Shown in pieces: positions 22,680 through 35,282 of a DNA stretch of 64,000 nucleotides. The notes under the pieces were generated by a model. That model was not told where the DNA came from. It saw nothing but the letters and a program-made list of their open reading frames with translations, and ran no database searches. The DNA is from Hygrocybe punicea (lineage: Eukaryota; Basidiomycota; Agaricomycetes; Agaricales; Hygrophoraceae), in the NCBI GenBank assembly GCA_963556145.1, contig OY744463.1, forward strand, positions 5,394,001 through 5,458,000, read 5' to 3'. The translations under genes and the position numbers were made by a program. Position 1 is the stretch's first letter, and each line of letters begins with the position of its first letter.

Positions 22680-23272
22680 AAATTACCTTATATGGTTAGA
22701 ATGGTCACATGTGACTATCACCATTGTGATCGGTACAAAATTTGGTATATAATATCGGAAATTACCTTATATGGTTATATTGGGCACATGTGACTGTCAC
22801 ACATTGTCCAAAATGGTTATATTAGTCAGCAGTTCAAATTTCAGCTGATTCTGATACTATTATAGGATTAAATGTGCAAATCGGATGTGTAATGCAAATG
22901 TCTCAAAACAACATATTCTACTGCTCTAAACCGGTTACAAGAATTTAGAGGCATATATATATGATACAAAAGATTCCTCATTAACTCTCATGTAAAAGAA
23001 ACCTACTGAGTAACATATGAGAGTCAAAAAAGTCAGTAAAATGACCCTCTGTACAAAGTGACACAGCTCAGATCCCATAGATCTGGGGCAAATATCTTGA
23101 GTTTCAAGGTCACTGTATACAACCAACTATTTGACCATTCTAAAAGACAATCTAAAAGGACAGATATTGAATGTATAAGCTTCATAGCAGGGAAACATGA
23201 GGAATAGTCAACTAACCGTGACAAGGCTCAGTGTCCAATTTCAAGTTCTGCCGTCAAGCCACCTCCTGAGCC
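22680..23272. other. AT-rich, with E-type motifs near its start; no gene
   Basis: 22680-22860 continues with 'ttatatggttag' and 'cacatgtgac' words, as in E interiors, so a second E fragment abuts the one ending at 22679. No coding signal follows until 23273. Confidence 0.5.
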
Positions 23273-23940
23273 ATGACACGGTCGTCGACATACAGAAAAA
23301 ATGCTCTTAGTGCAGAGGCCCTGGAGGGAAAAATCCAGCAAGCATGTGGAGCACTTTATGAAGGAACTCACAAGTCTATTTCTCAGGCAGCCAAGGCCTA
23401 TGGTGTTCACTACCACACTCTTCAATGTTGATTTAATGGAATAACCACTCTGAGGAGACAAGCATAGGAGAAGCACAGTTAATCAGTGCCACACAAGAAT
23501 CAATTCTCTGAGAGTGGATGAAATACCTGGGTGCAATAGGACACCCCATCTCAAAGCAGAGCATTGCCCTGAAGGTCTATGCACTCTGTGGCAAAAGGCC
23601 ATTGAGTTTCTGGATCCGTTGTTTCCTTGTATGCCATCCAGATGTTGTTCTTGGCCGGCCATCTGCCTTGGATCCCAAACGAGCCCGTGCCTTCAATTTC
23701 ACAACTGTGGATCACCATTTCAAGCTGTTAAAAGAATACACAGACAAGCATGAAATACCTTGGGAGAACATCTATAATATGGATGAGAAAGGGATACAAC
23801 TTGGAGGAGGACAAAAAGGGACTCAGCAAAAATTCTTTTTCTTGTGTTCAGACAAAGCCTGATACAAGGTCCAAAGCGGAGAACTTGAGCTTGTGACAAT
23901 AGCATCTTTGTGGTGTTTAGACAGCTAAGACCAAACCAGA
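23273..23940 (+). pseudogene. pogo/CENP-B-type transposase fragment
   Basis: ATG at 23273 opens MTRSSTYRKNALSAEALEGK and continues to ISQAAKAYGVHYHTL, a psq-like helix-turn-helix as at the N-terminus of pogo-type transposases. After a stop the text resumes at 23518 with KYLGAIGHPISKQSI, RPSALDPKRARAFN and ENIYNMDEKG, whose Asp fits the first acidic residue of the DDE_1 catalytic core. The rest of the core is missing. Stops and frame changes show it is dead. Confidence 0.75.
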
Positions 23941-24149
23941 AAATAAGTTGACACATCATACAATGATTAGTAAGATTTTCCCATGGTTCACGAAGATTGA
24001 AAAACTTTTTTTCTTGACTTTAACTACGTCACAATGACTTTCAAACACCTCATCCTACTGCTGCTTCTGTCACTCACAATTCTATCACACCTGAATAGCC
24101 CAAAGGTCCCATTCGTCTTCAGATTCAATACATTTAAATTGCTAAATTG

Positions 24150-25335
24150 ACTTACGTTAGTGGTCATCCACTGAAGCTCACATCAACGGCAAACCCAGAA
24201 GCAAGGTCCCAAAAGCACTACAAGATTTCTTGCCCACAACAATGGCTGGATTGTCACATCACATTCCCCGCCCTACTTGCAAACACAAAAAAATAGGAGT
24301 ACTGGCACCTGCCCCTGTACACGACAACTTCGTTGGACAGGTTGTGGATGAAATATCTGATGACACTCTCAACACTGAGTCCATTGATTCCCCTCAATTC
24401 AAAATGGAACCAAATAGTTTTTGGGTCTATCACCAGTACACTACCAAGCCATCCACAGACCCAGAAGATGAGCTCACCCTGGACTCTTTATGTGATGGGC
24501 CAACGTTTGCTGTTGCTCCAGTGGCTATGGACACCAACAATAATTCTGCTCTACCAAGTGCTGGGTTTGGGTGGTCACTCAAGGCAAATTTCTTTGCTCT
24601 GTTTCTTAATGCGATGGTTTTTCATCTTATGAACTGGTTCTATAGCACTTCAAATACGAAATCCAGTGCTGGACTCAATCAGCTTGTCCATGAGGTTCTT
24701 CTAGCCAACGATTTTGACCGAGAGGACCTCCAGAAATTTAGTACCAAACGTGAACTTGACTGACTTGACAAGTACACTACCACTGGTGAGGCTTTCTCAG
24801 CCAAAGATGGTTGGAATGAAGGCTCTGTTTCGATATGCCTGCCTAACACCAAAGCCAAATACACATCAGAAGAACAAGCTCCTTCATTTAGGATTGATGG
24901 AATCTATTATTGTCGCCTGATCAAGTTGCTCAAGGCAGCATTCCAAGGTTCAAGCAGTCAAAAATACCACTGGATCCCATTCAAGCTCTTTTACAAGCCT
25001 CCAGATGATCTTGACGGTGCTACTGGGCAACCTCATCTGGAATCTGAAAACATTTGAATCTACATGGAACTGTACAACTCAGATGCGATGATTGAGGAAG
25101 ACGCCAAGATTCATGTGCATCTTCATCAACCTGACAATGAGCCGAATGATGATCCCCAGATTGAAATTGCGATAGCCCCAATCATGCTCTGGTCTGATTC
25201 TACTCACCTTGCCAGTTTTGGAATGGCTTCGCTCTGGCCAATATACACTTTCTTTGGGAATCTTTCAAAATATTTCTGAGGAAAACCAACTGATTTTGCT
25301 GCCCATCACTTGGCATATATTCCTAAGGTATTTCA
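24150..25335 (+). pseudogene. Plavaka-type transposase fragment (KDZ/CACTA-related)
   Basis: Two frames make one protein text: 24230-24763, then the other frame from 24764 (SICLPNTKAKYTSEE, YHWIPFKLFYKPP), an in-frame TGA near 25054, and again from 25064 to 25279 (PIMLWSDSTHLASFG, LWPIYTFFGNLSKYF). The HxxPFKLFYKPP and LWSDSTHLASFG blocks are ones I associate with Plavaka transposases of basidiomycetes. Only an N-terminal third is present, with a frameshift at about 24760 and further breaks, and no terminal repeats were found. Confidence 0.65.
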
Positions 25336-25666
25336 CAACATACAATTAATTTAGAGTGCACTTCCATCATCATGTGTTTTGCTAACTCAATGAGAGCATT
25401 TGGGAGGGACTCTTACTCGATAAGGTGTCAATATGGAGATCAACTGTGAATGGCTGTAAGAAAGACTGGGGATATCTTCCTCATCAATGTTGCCCTGCTG
25501 CCTCTTTTATACATTATTTGTTCTACTTGCCTTCTTGACCCAACAAATAATATAGAATTGAAACAGCTGGGGTCCAAAAGATTCACGCCATTTCCTTTGC
25601 TGCTGCTGCTGGAGGGGCATGTGTGGCCTTCTAAAGTTGACTTGATGAGCGGGCAGGGCATCTAGT

Positions 25667-27512
25667 TACGAGTTCTTTTAATTTATTAAGAGACTTGTTC
25701 TTTATGAGACCTGGTTCAGTGAGGGTTCATAATTAATTAATGTTCGTGCATCGCCTATAGAGAAAATTTTTTTGGTCAAGAGATATGATTCTACTTCTGA
25801 TACTCGAAAATCAGATACAGTTCGGCCATGTGTGGACAAGCTTACATAAGCATCCAAATATGGGTTGTTGCTAAAAAGACAAATTATCTTCCAATTATAT
25901 TCAAAATATTCGTACTGGTCTTACAGCTGTTTGCATAATTCTTGGCAGTAAATGCACTTTTTTCAATCAATTAAGAAATATGGACTTGATGGAATTTTGA
26001 GTGCTCTGTTCTATATCTCATGAAATACTGCATGGATTAAGATGGTTATAAAGGGAAAGTTGTACTATTTCTTAAGGGCTATCTACTCCTGTAATTACAT
26101 TTGGACAATATTTAGTGTAGGGTGAGTTGTGGATGAAATAAAAGGTAAACCGTGTTTTTTGACACCCAAAATGATATTGTCAAATTATAGCATCAAATGA
26201 ACTCCTATGAAAAAGTTTGTAAGGGGGAAGTTGTTCATTTTTTCAAGGGCTAGAAGTACATATACCGTGTTTTTCTTTATTTTTGTGCTTTCAGCCAATA
26301 TTACATCTGTACTATGTTTGTCTGCATTGGAACCAAATATCACAAAAACCATAAATATTGGCTGAAAGAACAAAAATAAAGAAAAACACGGTATATGTAC
26401 TTCTAGCCCTTGAAAAAATGAACAACTTCCCCCTTACAAACTTTTTCATAGGAGTTCATTTGATGCTATAATTTGACAATATCATTTTGGGTGTCAAAAA
26501 ACACGGTTTACCTTTTATTTCATCCACAACTCACCCTACACTAAATATTGTCCAAATGTAATTACAGGAGTAGATAGCCCTTAAGAAATAGTACAACTTT
26601 CCCTCTATAACCATCTTAATCCACCCAGTATTTCATGAGATATAGAACAGAGCACTCAAAATTCCACTAAGTCCATATTTCTTAATTGATTGAAAAAAGT
26701 GCATTTACTGCCAAGAATTATGCAAACAGCTGTAATTCTTATCAGAATCTTATTATTATTTCCGGTCAGGTGTGACAGTGACATGTGACCAATCTAACTA
26801 TATAAGGCAAATTTTGATATTATATAGCAAATTTTTTGCTGATCACAATGGTGATAGTCACATGTGACCAGTCTAACCATATAAGGCAATTTTACACCAT
26901 ATATGCTAAATTTTGAGGTGATCACAGGAGTCATAATCACATATGACCACTGTTACTATATATGGAAATATCAGCCATATAAGCAGAAATTAGTGTAACT
27001 CAAATGATATAATAATATTTTTACTTAAAACATATAATTCAATGTGATGTTGCTGTATATATTATATGCTAATTATATATTTCAAGCAAAATTACTTATC
27101 GATGTTCGTAATAATCATACAAATAAAAATCCAATGACAGAAACAAGACTTTGTTCATGCCATATGCAACATTGGCCCACTCAAGCACAGCTGTCTTCAT
27201 GTTATCATCTGTTGTACAACAAGGTTATGGAGAAGTAGGGTTGAGCAAATGTAAGTCAATTGTTATCATACTGTTTAAAGGCAGTTGTATTTGACAGTTG
27301 ATGTATTGTGTTGCTCTCTTTTTTGGCTGAGAATATTATATAATGATGAAGCAAAGAAGACATGACAGTGGGAGAGAAGGTCGAGACACACTTTGCAGTT
27401 TTATTTTTTCTACTTTTTATGTTGCTATGGTGAGAGGTTGCTATGACGAAAGTGAGAAGGGGAAAAAAAGAACTCATTCATGCCATGCGCAGCACTGGCC
27501 CACTAAACAAGT
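25667..27512 (+). mobile_element. Family E copy carrying a MITE
   Basis: 5' hairpin terminus TACGAGTTCTTTTAATTT at 25667 and 3' end TAAACAAGT at 27512. The total of 1846 bp includes the 809-bp MITE at 25924-26732, leaving an E body of about 1.03 kb. The flanking bases read CTAGT before and GCAAG after. Confidence 0.8.
25924..26732. mobile_element. Foldback MITE with TA target (Tc1/mariner-like tips)
   Basis: Tips CAGCTGTTTGCATAATTC and its complement at the right, each flanked by TA (25922-25923, 26733-26734). The two arms of about 400 bp are near-perfect inverted copies joined at about 26315-26345, so the whole element is one long hairpin. No frame. A half copy lies at 4930-5310. Confidence 0.8.
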
Positions 27513-27860
27513 GCAAGCCCAGCTGTCATCATCACAGCATGGACTCGCTTTGCCCTCTGGCTCTGATGTATTTCTCAATGGATTGTCCAGTCTCGGATTG
27601 CCCAGACCGTCGCCTCACCCCATTGCAGCAGCAGCTAATCACACAGCCGCAATCCAGTACACAGTCAACATCTAGTACCCTCCACTTTTGCAGCCACTCC
27701 AACGCCGGCAGCTACTACTGCAGTACCTGCCACTCCTGCACCACTCACTCTTGAGCAACAGCACATCACCGCTATTGAGGAGATCGTCAGAGTATTGAAC
27801 TTGGATTGTCAACTAGGTCTGAAAACCATCACGTTGCATGCTTGGAATGCTGAGTATAAT
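27513..27860 (+). pseudogene. Decayed coding fragment, unknown protein
   Basis: One frame reads PAPLTLEQQHITAIEEIVRV and ends near NAEYNPK; neighbouring frames hold the preceding Ser/Pro/Thr-rich text (QHGLALPSGSDVFLNGL). Several frames are needed, so it is broken. I do not recognise the family. Confidence 0.35.
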
Positions 27861-28539
27861 CCAAAGGTTTGCATGTCGTTTGTCTGCATGTCAACCTTCC
27901 CTGGTTTGTCATCACACAGCATTTTGCAGCATTTATCATGTGGATGCTTGACTGGATGACAACTGCACCCATCTTCACGTCTGGTAAGATGGTGGCCGCA
28001 GGTGCAAAGTTAGAAGATAATGGGCATGCTCAAGAATATGCTCAGCACCCAGGCTGCACATGACACATTTCCCACAGTCACACTGGTCGATCGCAGTAAC
28101 AAATGCCTCAATCTAGGAGACAGCAGGAGTCCATAGCTATCTCCATACCATGCAGATATCTAGGCAACAGAGTGTATGGAGTATGCGAAGGGAGGCCTTC
28201 TTGGCATAGATTGAATTCAGCAGGAGTCCATAGCTATCTCCATACCACCCTCCTCTGAGTCCATCTTCATGGTCGTCATGTCCTCATTTCTCTCCAAAAC
28301 CATTTCTGCCTCCTTAACTTGGCCTACATAACTTTATGGCTGTCCAACAGATTGCTCCCACTCCAGTGCCCATTGTTGAGTTGGTACAAGTCGAATTCTG
28401 GTTGTGATGCTATCCCATGAGGAAATACCACAGCACTGCCACTGCTCCCCATCAGAATGTTTCATTCTACCTCCCACTGTAAACCCAAGTACTCATATCA
28501 TTCCACCAATTTCCAATGTCGATAATGTTGTTCCATCAT

Positions 28540-28690
28540 CCCCTCATCGATGAGATTGGGTGGTGATTGGGCAACAAGTGGGCAAAGGAGCAATGAGTGG
28601 GCAATGAGTGGGTGATGAGCGGGTGATGAGCAAGCAATGAGTGAGCAATGAGTGGGTGATGAGTGGGTGATGAGTGGGCAATGATCGCCC
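28540..28690 (+). repeat. Short-unit (10-11 bp) GAGTGGGYRAT tandem repeat
   Basis: About 12 units of 'gagtgggtgat', 'gagtgggcaat' and 'gagcgggtgat' in a row. Between 27860 and 28540 nothing coding is recognisable. Confidence 0.8.
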
Positions 28691-28762
28691 AATCACTTTA
28701 AACCCAGTACCAAGTGTTGAATTTTGAATTTCATTTAGGCAGATATTTAAAATTTACATTTA

Positions 28763-29325
28763 CAGCCGATTCGGAAATGGATGACCAAATCAACTTTTTT
28801 TTTTGTAACTTTTTTTTTGAGACCAGCAACCACCGGGCCAGCTGTATTACCATAACTGTTCATGTCATGTGACACCAAGAGAATTGCTGAAATCACATTG
28901 AAATTCAAGTTATAAATTCATTGAGGGACATATGAGAAATGTGAAGCCTATAAAAATTGGAATGTGGCTAGGTGAAGGGCTGAATTATTTTTTGGTGGTG
29001 TAATAAATATTTTTGGTGCCAATTTCAGGCCACAAGTCATGTTTTGGACACCAAAAATCCATGTCATCCTTGAATACACCACCAAAAAATAATTTAAACT
29101 TATTCAGCCCTTTACCTAGCCACATTCCAATTTTTATAGGCTTCACATTTCTCATATGTCCCTCAATGAATTTATAACTTGAATTTCAATGTGATTTCAG
29201 CAATTCTCTTGGTGTCACATGACATGAACAGTTATGGTAATACAGCTGGCCGGTGGTTGCCGGTCTCAAAAAAAAAAGTTACAAAAAAAAAAAGTTGATT
29301 TGGTCATCCATTTCTGAATCGGCTG
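28763..29325. mobile_element. 563-bp foldback MITE, TA target, CAGCCGATTC tips
   Basis: Tips CAGCCGATTCGGAAATGG and the complement of CAGCCGATTCAGAAATGG, each flanked by TA (28761-28762, 29326-29327). The arms run about 270 bp and include T-rich runs and 'gtcatgtgacaccaagag'. The loop is near 29040. No frame. Consistent with a Tc1/mariner-type MITE. Confidence 0.8.
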
Positions 29326-29335
29326 TAATTCATCA

Positions 29336-29431
29336 TTTATTGCTGTTTTCAAAATGCATGAGATTTTTTGAAAAAATAAATCTTTCAAAGAGCAGGACCA
29401 TAAGCATGGGAAAGTTTCTATATTTGGTAGC
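29336..29431 (+). repeat. 96-bp repeat, inverted partner at 36669-36764
   Basis: Begins 'tttattgctgttttcaaaat' and ends 'gtttctatatttggtagc'. It matches the complement of 36669-36764 at all but a few positions. It lies 24 bp upstream of the ATG of the unknown gene at 29456. Confidence 0.8.
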
Positions 29432-29893
29432 ACTGGTAAGCGTTGACTCGAGTCAATGCCGGACGACGAAGAGGAGATCAACGAGGGCTTTATGTGTTCA
29501 GCAATGCTTTTATTCAATGCTATTGACATTGTACACATGGGGCTACAGTATCCACAATGATGGGAAAGGGTTTGCCTTCACAGTCCAGTTCACAGCGCTG
29601 CCAAAACCGACCGACAAGAAGCGTCACAAGAATGCTGTTAGCAAGCCTGTTGCCAAAATCATCTTTGTGCACGAGGATATGTCACTGCACGACGCACTCA
29701 CCAAGATAATCATTCAGCTCAAGTGTGAATACATGTTCCAGGACCTTCACATCCAAGATGGTGAAATCCGACAAGCACCATTCAATCTCAACTACACGAT
29801 TGCACGCACAACGTCCAAGAACATTGAAATTCAAAATCAAACAGACTACCTTCAAATGACTGAGGACGTTGCGAAGAAATCTAATGCTGCAGT

Positions 29894-31273
29894 TACGAGT
29901 TCTTTTAATTTATTAAAAGACTCGTTCTTTATCAGACCTGGTTCAGTGAAGGTTCATAATTAATTAATTCATTAATTAATTCATTAATTAATTCATTAAT
30001 TAATTCATTAATTAATTCATTAATGTTTTTGCATCGCCTATAGAGAAATTTTTTTTGGGCAAGAGATATGATTCTACTTCTTATGTTGGAATGTAACATA
30101 AAATCTGGGCCATGTTTGGAGTGGCTTACATAAGCATCCAAATATGGGATGTCTTACACAAGACAAATTACCTCCCAATTATATTCAAAATATTCATACA
30201 CCCTTCAGTTCTCATCGGAATTAGCTGAAAATTGAACTGCTGACTAATATAAACATTTCGGGCAAGGTGTGACAGTCACATGTGACCAGTCTAACCATAT
30301 AAGGTACTTTTTGATATTATATACCAATTTTTTTGCTGATCGCAATGGTAACAGTCACATGTGACCAGTCTAACCATATATGGTAATTTTGCATAATATA
30401 TGCTAAATCACATACTGCTCATCATATTCATTACACAAATACAATTATATTCAAAATATTTATCCTGGCCTTAATTCTTATCAGATTCAGCTGAAAATTG
30501 AACTGCTGCCTAATATTATCATTTCGGGTCAGATGTGACAGTCAGATGTGACCACTCTAACCATATAAGGCAATTTCTGATATTGTATAGCAAATTTTTT
30601 GCTAATCGCAATGGTGATAGTCACATGTGACCAGTCTAACTATATAAGGCAATTTTACACCATATATCCTAAATTTCAAGGTGATCACAGGAGTCATAGT
30701 CACATGTGACCACTGTTACTATATATAGAAATATCAGCCATATAAGCAGAAATTAGTGTAACTCAGATAATATAATGTTATTTTTACTTAAAACATATAA
30801 TTCAATGTGATATCGCTGTATATATTATATACTGATTATATATTTCAAGCAAAATCACTTATTGATGTTTGTAATAATCATACAAATAAAAACTCAATAA
30901 TAGAAACAAGACTTTGTTCATGCCATATGCAACATTGGTCCACTCAAGCACAGCTGTCTTCATGTTATCATCTGTTGTGCAGCAAAGTTATGGAGAAGTA
31001 GAGTTTAGCAAATGTAAGTCAATTGTTATCATACTGTTTAAAGGCAGTTGTATTTGACAGTTGATGTATTGTGTTGCTCTCTTTTTTGGCTGAGAGTATT
31101 GCATAATGATGAAGCAAAGAAGACATGACAGTGGGAGAGGAAGTTGAGACATGCTATGCAGGTTTTTTCTTCTATTTTTATGTTGCTATGGTGAGAGGTT
31201 GCTATGATGAAAGTGAGGAGGGGAAAAAAAGAACTCGTTCATGCCATGCGCAGCACTGGCCCACTAAACAAGT
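29894..31273 (+). mobile_element. Family E copy inside the unknown gene
   Basis: 5' hairpin TACGAGTTCTTTTAATTT at 29894, five-fold 'attaattcattaattaatt' tract, repeated TCACATGTGAC words, 3' end TAAACAAGT at 31273; 1380 bp. If the host is joined GCAGT to CACTATC, the reading frame on both sides is continuous, so the insertion adds no net host sequence beyond at most one T. Confidence 0.85.
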
Positions 31274-31863
31274 CACTATCATCATGAAGGAGAAAAAGGT
31301 ACCTCGCCATACCTGATTGTCCAGTTCAAGTTGTACTGACTCTGGTAGGTTACTGATGGCAACAAGGGCTCGGATGCTGACTATGAAGAGATGGACGAGA
31401 ACACTGCCCCGAAGAAGAAGCAGAAGGGCCCATCAAATGAGGAGGTCAACCAGGCGAAGCTCATTGATAACCTTCAAGCCATCTACCGATGTGAAGACCA
31501 AGGCTGTTCCTTCGAATACTGTTGGCCTGCTGGTGCAAATGCCAAGCACATCCACCTAATGCATCTCCACCTGCAAACCTGGTCATCTGCAATAGTGAGT
31601 ATCGCTGCTCTCGTTCACACCCGTTGGATTAGGTGTGCCTGGGTAGTCACGTGACTGGAGTTCCCACGGTTCGATTCCCTTTAGTAGACAGATGTGTGTT
31701 TCAGGTAGAGCCAGTCCTACACGACGACGTGATTCGAGACGATCTCAGGGTAGCAGCCTCTGTCCCACTCCACCATCTTACCATGTCCCCAGCAAGCGAA
31801 ACAAGACAGTGTTGATATGGAGACACCCCCTAACACCAAGATATTCGATGCTACGTTCACCGG

Positions 31864-34005
31864 TGGAGTGGTACCGAGGTACCACTCCGGGGGCTCACGC
31901 AGGACTCGAGGGAAAGATCGACTGGATAGGAAGGATGGACTGACTACTACATCGGGAAGGCTACTAACTAGGTCAACTGTGGGAGCCTGGTCACGTGACT
32001 GGCAGGTCCCACTACTCCAAGTGCCCCTTTTCCTCATGGCGACGCCCTCGTCGCCAACTGCTACAGAAAAGAACACGAAACAAACAAAACTGACCAAAAA
32101 ACTCTCAAGCCACAACTCCCAGTCCCTCAGAATGCCTCGAATCAAGGCCGGGGCCTTATATCGTGAAGCGGGAAGTCATCCTCGCGCAGGGGGCGGTAGA
32201 TGACCAGACTATACAAGACTCTCCTCAAACTCAATACTCTTCGAATGCCTCCCTCGCAAGGGTTCGGGCTCACAACACAAGGCCAAAGATCCCTCGAATC
32301 GTCCTAGCAAGTACTTAGCGCAGTGTGAAGGTTCAGGTGGTCCAAAATATAACTGTATTGGCGGAGATCGGGTAAACGGGTGCATGAACGTAGTGTAGTG
32401 ACGGCGTGTAGGTAGACTGTGATTGACATCCAGTATCGGGGGAACGGGGGACGAGGCTATAATAAAAGCTATAATACTGACGGGGCATAGGGTTGTACTT
32501 AACAAGGGCATGGTATCCCGACGCGGAGGGGGTTGGCGTATCACGCGAAGAGATCGGGGTGGCTCGTCCAGGTCGAGAACGATGCCGCAGGGAGCTGAAT
32601 GAGGGTTCGCGGGGCCAGGTATGGTGTTAGGAACTGGCCGGAGGGTTGTGACGTGGCGGAACGCGGTGGGGGTCTGGGAACGGCGGGCACAGTCCACTCG
32701 CGGTATTGGAGGGAGGTGGGGTGCTCCGGGATGGTGAACGGGTGGGCCGCGAGTGTCGTGAGTCGACCCGGGGCCGGCTACGTTGGCAGAACGGAGCCGC
32801 GCGGTGGTGACGTGGCGCGGGGCTGGGGTGTCTGGAGGTGACGGCGGGGGTTCGTTTGGTGCGACGAAAGGGAACGGGGGTCCTGGCCGGTGGAACGAGG
32901 GCACGGGAGGTCGTATGGGTCCGTGTGGGGCTGGGGTACACGAAAGAACTGGGGTCCGGCGGGGGGGCGCGACGAATCCGTGGTGTGACCAAAAACGGCG
33001 GTGGGGGCTCGTTCGGGGCGTTAGCGAGACGCAGAATGCTCTGGGGGGTGGGCCGCGAGTTTGGTGAGCTGGTCTGGGGCCGGTTGTGCTGGCAGAACGG
33101 GGCCGCGCGAGGTGACGTGGCACGTGGCTCGGGTGTCCGAAAACGACGGTGGGGGTTCGTTTGGCACAATGGAGGGGAACGGGGGGTCCTGGCCGGTGGG
33201 ACGAGTGTGCGGGGAGTCGAATGGGTCCGTGTAGGGGTGGGGGTGACGAGAAACGGGGGGTCTAACAATGGTGACGTGGCAGATCCATGGGGCGACCAAA
33301 AGGTGCGGGGCGGTTCGTTTGAGACGACGAGGCGCGACGGGGGGTTCTGGCAGATGAGCCAAGGGTGCGGGGAGTCGAACGCATGCATTTTGGGTCCGGG
33401 GTGCATGAAAAAAACGGGGTCCGCGCGGCGGCGATGCGATTTTCGTTGGGTTGTCCAAAACTCGCAGTAGCGGGCCATGTGGGATCCTGATGGGGAACGC
33501 GGGGCTCCGGAACGTCGAACGAAGTTGCGGGGGGTCGTGTGGACATAGCTGGGTCTAGGGAAAGTGAAAATTTGGGGGGTCGAAAAAAGTGACGTGGCCT
33601 GCCGCTTGGGTGCTGAGAAGGGTCGCGGGCGTGTTTTTTGGGTCAACGGGGGGCGACGCGGGGCCCTATTGGGTTGAACATGTGCACCGGGGGGTAATTT
33701 GAGTGTTGTACAGCCGTGAGTGAAGAGAAAATGCGCGGTTGCGCAGCTGAGGCCGAAAAAAGGTCGTCTCGCGAGAAAGTCGTAAGGAGTGGGAACCCGA
33801 GAGAAAAAAGAGAGAGGCGTGGAGTCGAAGAACACTCTCATCACCACGTTGGAGTGGTACCGAGGTACCACTCCGGGGGCTCACGCAGGACTCGAGGGAA
33901 AGGTCGACTGGATAGGAAGGATGGACTGACTACTACATCGGGAAGGCTACTAACTAGGTCAACCGTGGGAGCCTGGTCACGTGACTGGCAGGTCCCACTA
34001 CTCCA
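31864..34005 (+). mobile_element. Small LTR element (TRIM-like), 156-bp LTRs, CCGG duplication
   Basis: Two 156-bp direct repeats (31864-32019 and 33850-34005) start TGGAGTGGTACC and end CTACTCCA. They differ at about three positions and are flanked outside by CCGG (31860-31863 and 34006-34009). The 1.83-kb middle has no gag or pol-like frame. Most of it is a GC-rich array of about 155-bp units, and a purine-rich stretch (33800-33820) lies before the right LTR. The layout is that of a terminal-repeat retrotransposon in miniature. A palindrome GGTACCGAGGTACC sits at the start of each LTR. Confidence 0.8.
32200..33700. repeat. GC-rich array of about 155-bp units inside the LTR element
   Basis: The anchor GACGTGGC recurs at about 32651, 32809, 33112, 33270 and 33588, i.e. 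spacings near 155 or twice that. The long open frames on both strands (up to 414 codons) are rich in Pro/Arg/His and only reflect composition. Confidence 0.75.
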
Positions 34006-34339
34006 CCGGCAACACTACTGACATTACGACCCTTGCTAAGCGCCGATCCACTGCCCTGCAGTCTTTTAACCAGAATGCACCAACAGTAAACTCCGAAGGG
34101 CTTGCGGATGTTATCCGACAACTCAATCCTGCACCCCAGAATGTCCCCGCTATTGAGCTTCATGCTCCCGAACCGGTTCAAGTCGCACCATGCCCCCCCC
34201 CCTGAATCTCCCTTCATGATTTTTGCACCACATTCGAGCTCTCCTCTGCACTCAAGGCTAAGTTAGCCAAGAAGAACATTGTTGGTCCTCACCTCCTTCG
34301 TTTGATTCATCAGGAAATTGAACATGAAATGAGAAAGTC

Positions 34340-35000
34340 TTATAAGACCTGATCTGATACATCATAAGTAACATCCAGTATCACTATGATGACAGCCAGG
34401 TCAACTCAGATAATTTATGGTTACCTAGATGAAAATACATCACATCAAGCATATTGATGTCAATGTAGCATTAGTTGCCAACAATGTCTTGACCACTAAT
34501 TCTGGTATTCATTGGTAACCAATGATATTAGAATATCTGTTATTGAGTAATAGGAGGGGAAAAAATTCTGCCTTTTAACCATTGTCTTTCTCATTCACTT
34601 ATCTTATAATGGTCTCATGTTAAATCTTCTTGGAATTTATCTGATGTTATCTCAAGGTCTTAGAATTAATTTTATCTAATCTTATCTCAAGGTCTTGAAA
34701 GTTTATCTTATCTCACTTATTGTCTTATTGTCCAGTTTGAATGCTTAATATAAGTGTAAGGATGAAAAATTGAGACATGAACAAGATTTTGTATTTTGTT
34801 CAACCCACAGGTGTGCAGCCAAATAGTGCCAACATATGTGTACATATTTATACAGACTCCAGGTACAAGAAAGATAGTTACTTGCCAATGGAATGCCAAA
34901 TCTTAACAGTGTGACCATGCATAGATTTTAATATATCACCACATACAAAATGATTCCAGTCTTGCAATACCTCTGAGAAGAATTCACCATCTTAACATCA
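34340..35000. other. AT-rich, no gene seen
   Basis: Contains a short 'ttatctcaaggtctt' repeat at 34635-34700. Nothing else recognisable. Confidence 0.5.
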
Positions 35001-35005
35001 GAATT

Positions 35006-35282
35006 ACATGACATGATCTTAGAATATCAGTGTGATAGCTACAGGAATAGTGTGACAATATTGTTATCAGAATTACATGACTTTATCTTAAAATATCAAT
35101 GTGATAGCTACAGGAATAGTGTGACAATATTGTTATCAGAATTACATGACTTTATCTTAAAATATCAATGTGATAGCTACAGGAATAGTGTGACAATATT
35201 GTTATCAGAATTACATGACTTTATCTTAAAATATCAATGTGATAGCTACAGGAATAGTATGACAATATTGTTATCAGAGTTC
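35006..35282 (+). repeat. 69-bp tandem repeat, four copies
   Basis: The unit 'aattacatgactttatctta' ... 'gtgacaatattgttatcag' is 69 bp and almost identical in all four copies. Being a multiple of three it reads as a 23-residue repeat (LHDFILKYQCDSYRNSVTI), open at 35013-35285. No upstream gene is attached, so I treat it as a minisatellite. Confidence 0.85.

Larger units (their letters stand above)
29456..34330 (+). pseudogene. Unknown fungal gene broken by two insertions
   Basis: ATG at 29456 opens MPDDEEEINEGFMCSAML; a one-base shift near 29550 leads into DGKGFAFTVQFTALPKP, and the frame runs to NAAV at 29893. The E copy 29894-31273 follows. Beyond it the same frame continues TIIMKEKK, then after a likely intron (from about 31299 to 31347) TDGNKGSDADYEEMDEN and AKLIDNLQAIYRCEDQGC. 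From 31817 the text METPPNTKIFDATFTG is cut by the LTR element 31864-34005 and resumes with NTTDITTLAKRRSTALQS to a stop at 34203-34205. A CxxxxC pair and several HxxxH spacings follow the acidic and Lys-rich region. I do not recognise the family. The insertions show it was a real reading frame when they arrived. Confidence 0.55.

Noticed and set aside
28540..28690. Possible CRISPR-like spaced repeat
   Set aside because: Units are contiguous with no spacers, and the host is a fungus.
32209..33871. Long minus-strand frames of 304 and 414 codons
   Set aside because: They lie in a GC-rich tandem array, overlap each other and plus-strand frames, and show only Pro/Arg/His-rich low-complexity text.
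31864..34005. Composite of two MITEs flanking cargo
   Set aside because: The two 156-bp repeats are in direct orientation with TG...CA ends and a single outer duplication, which fits LTRs better.
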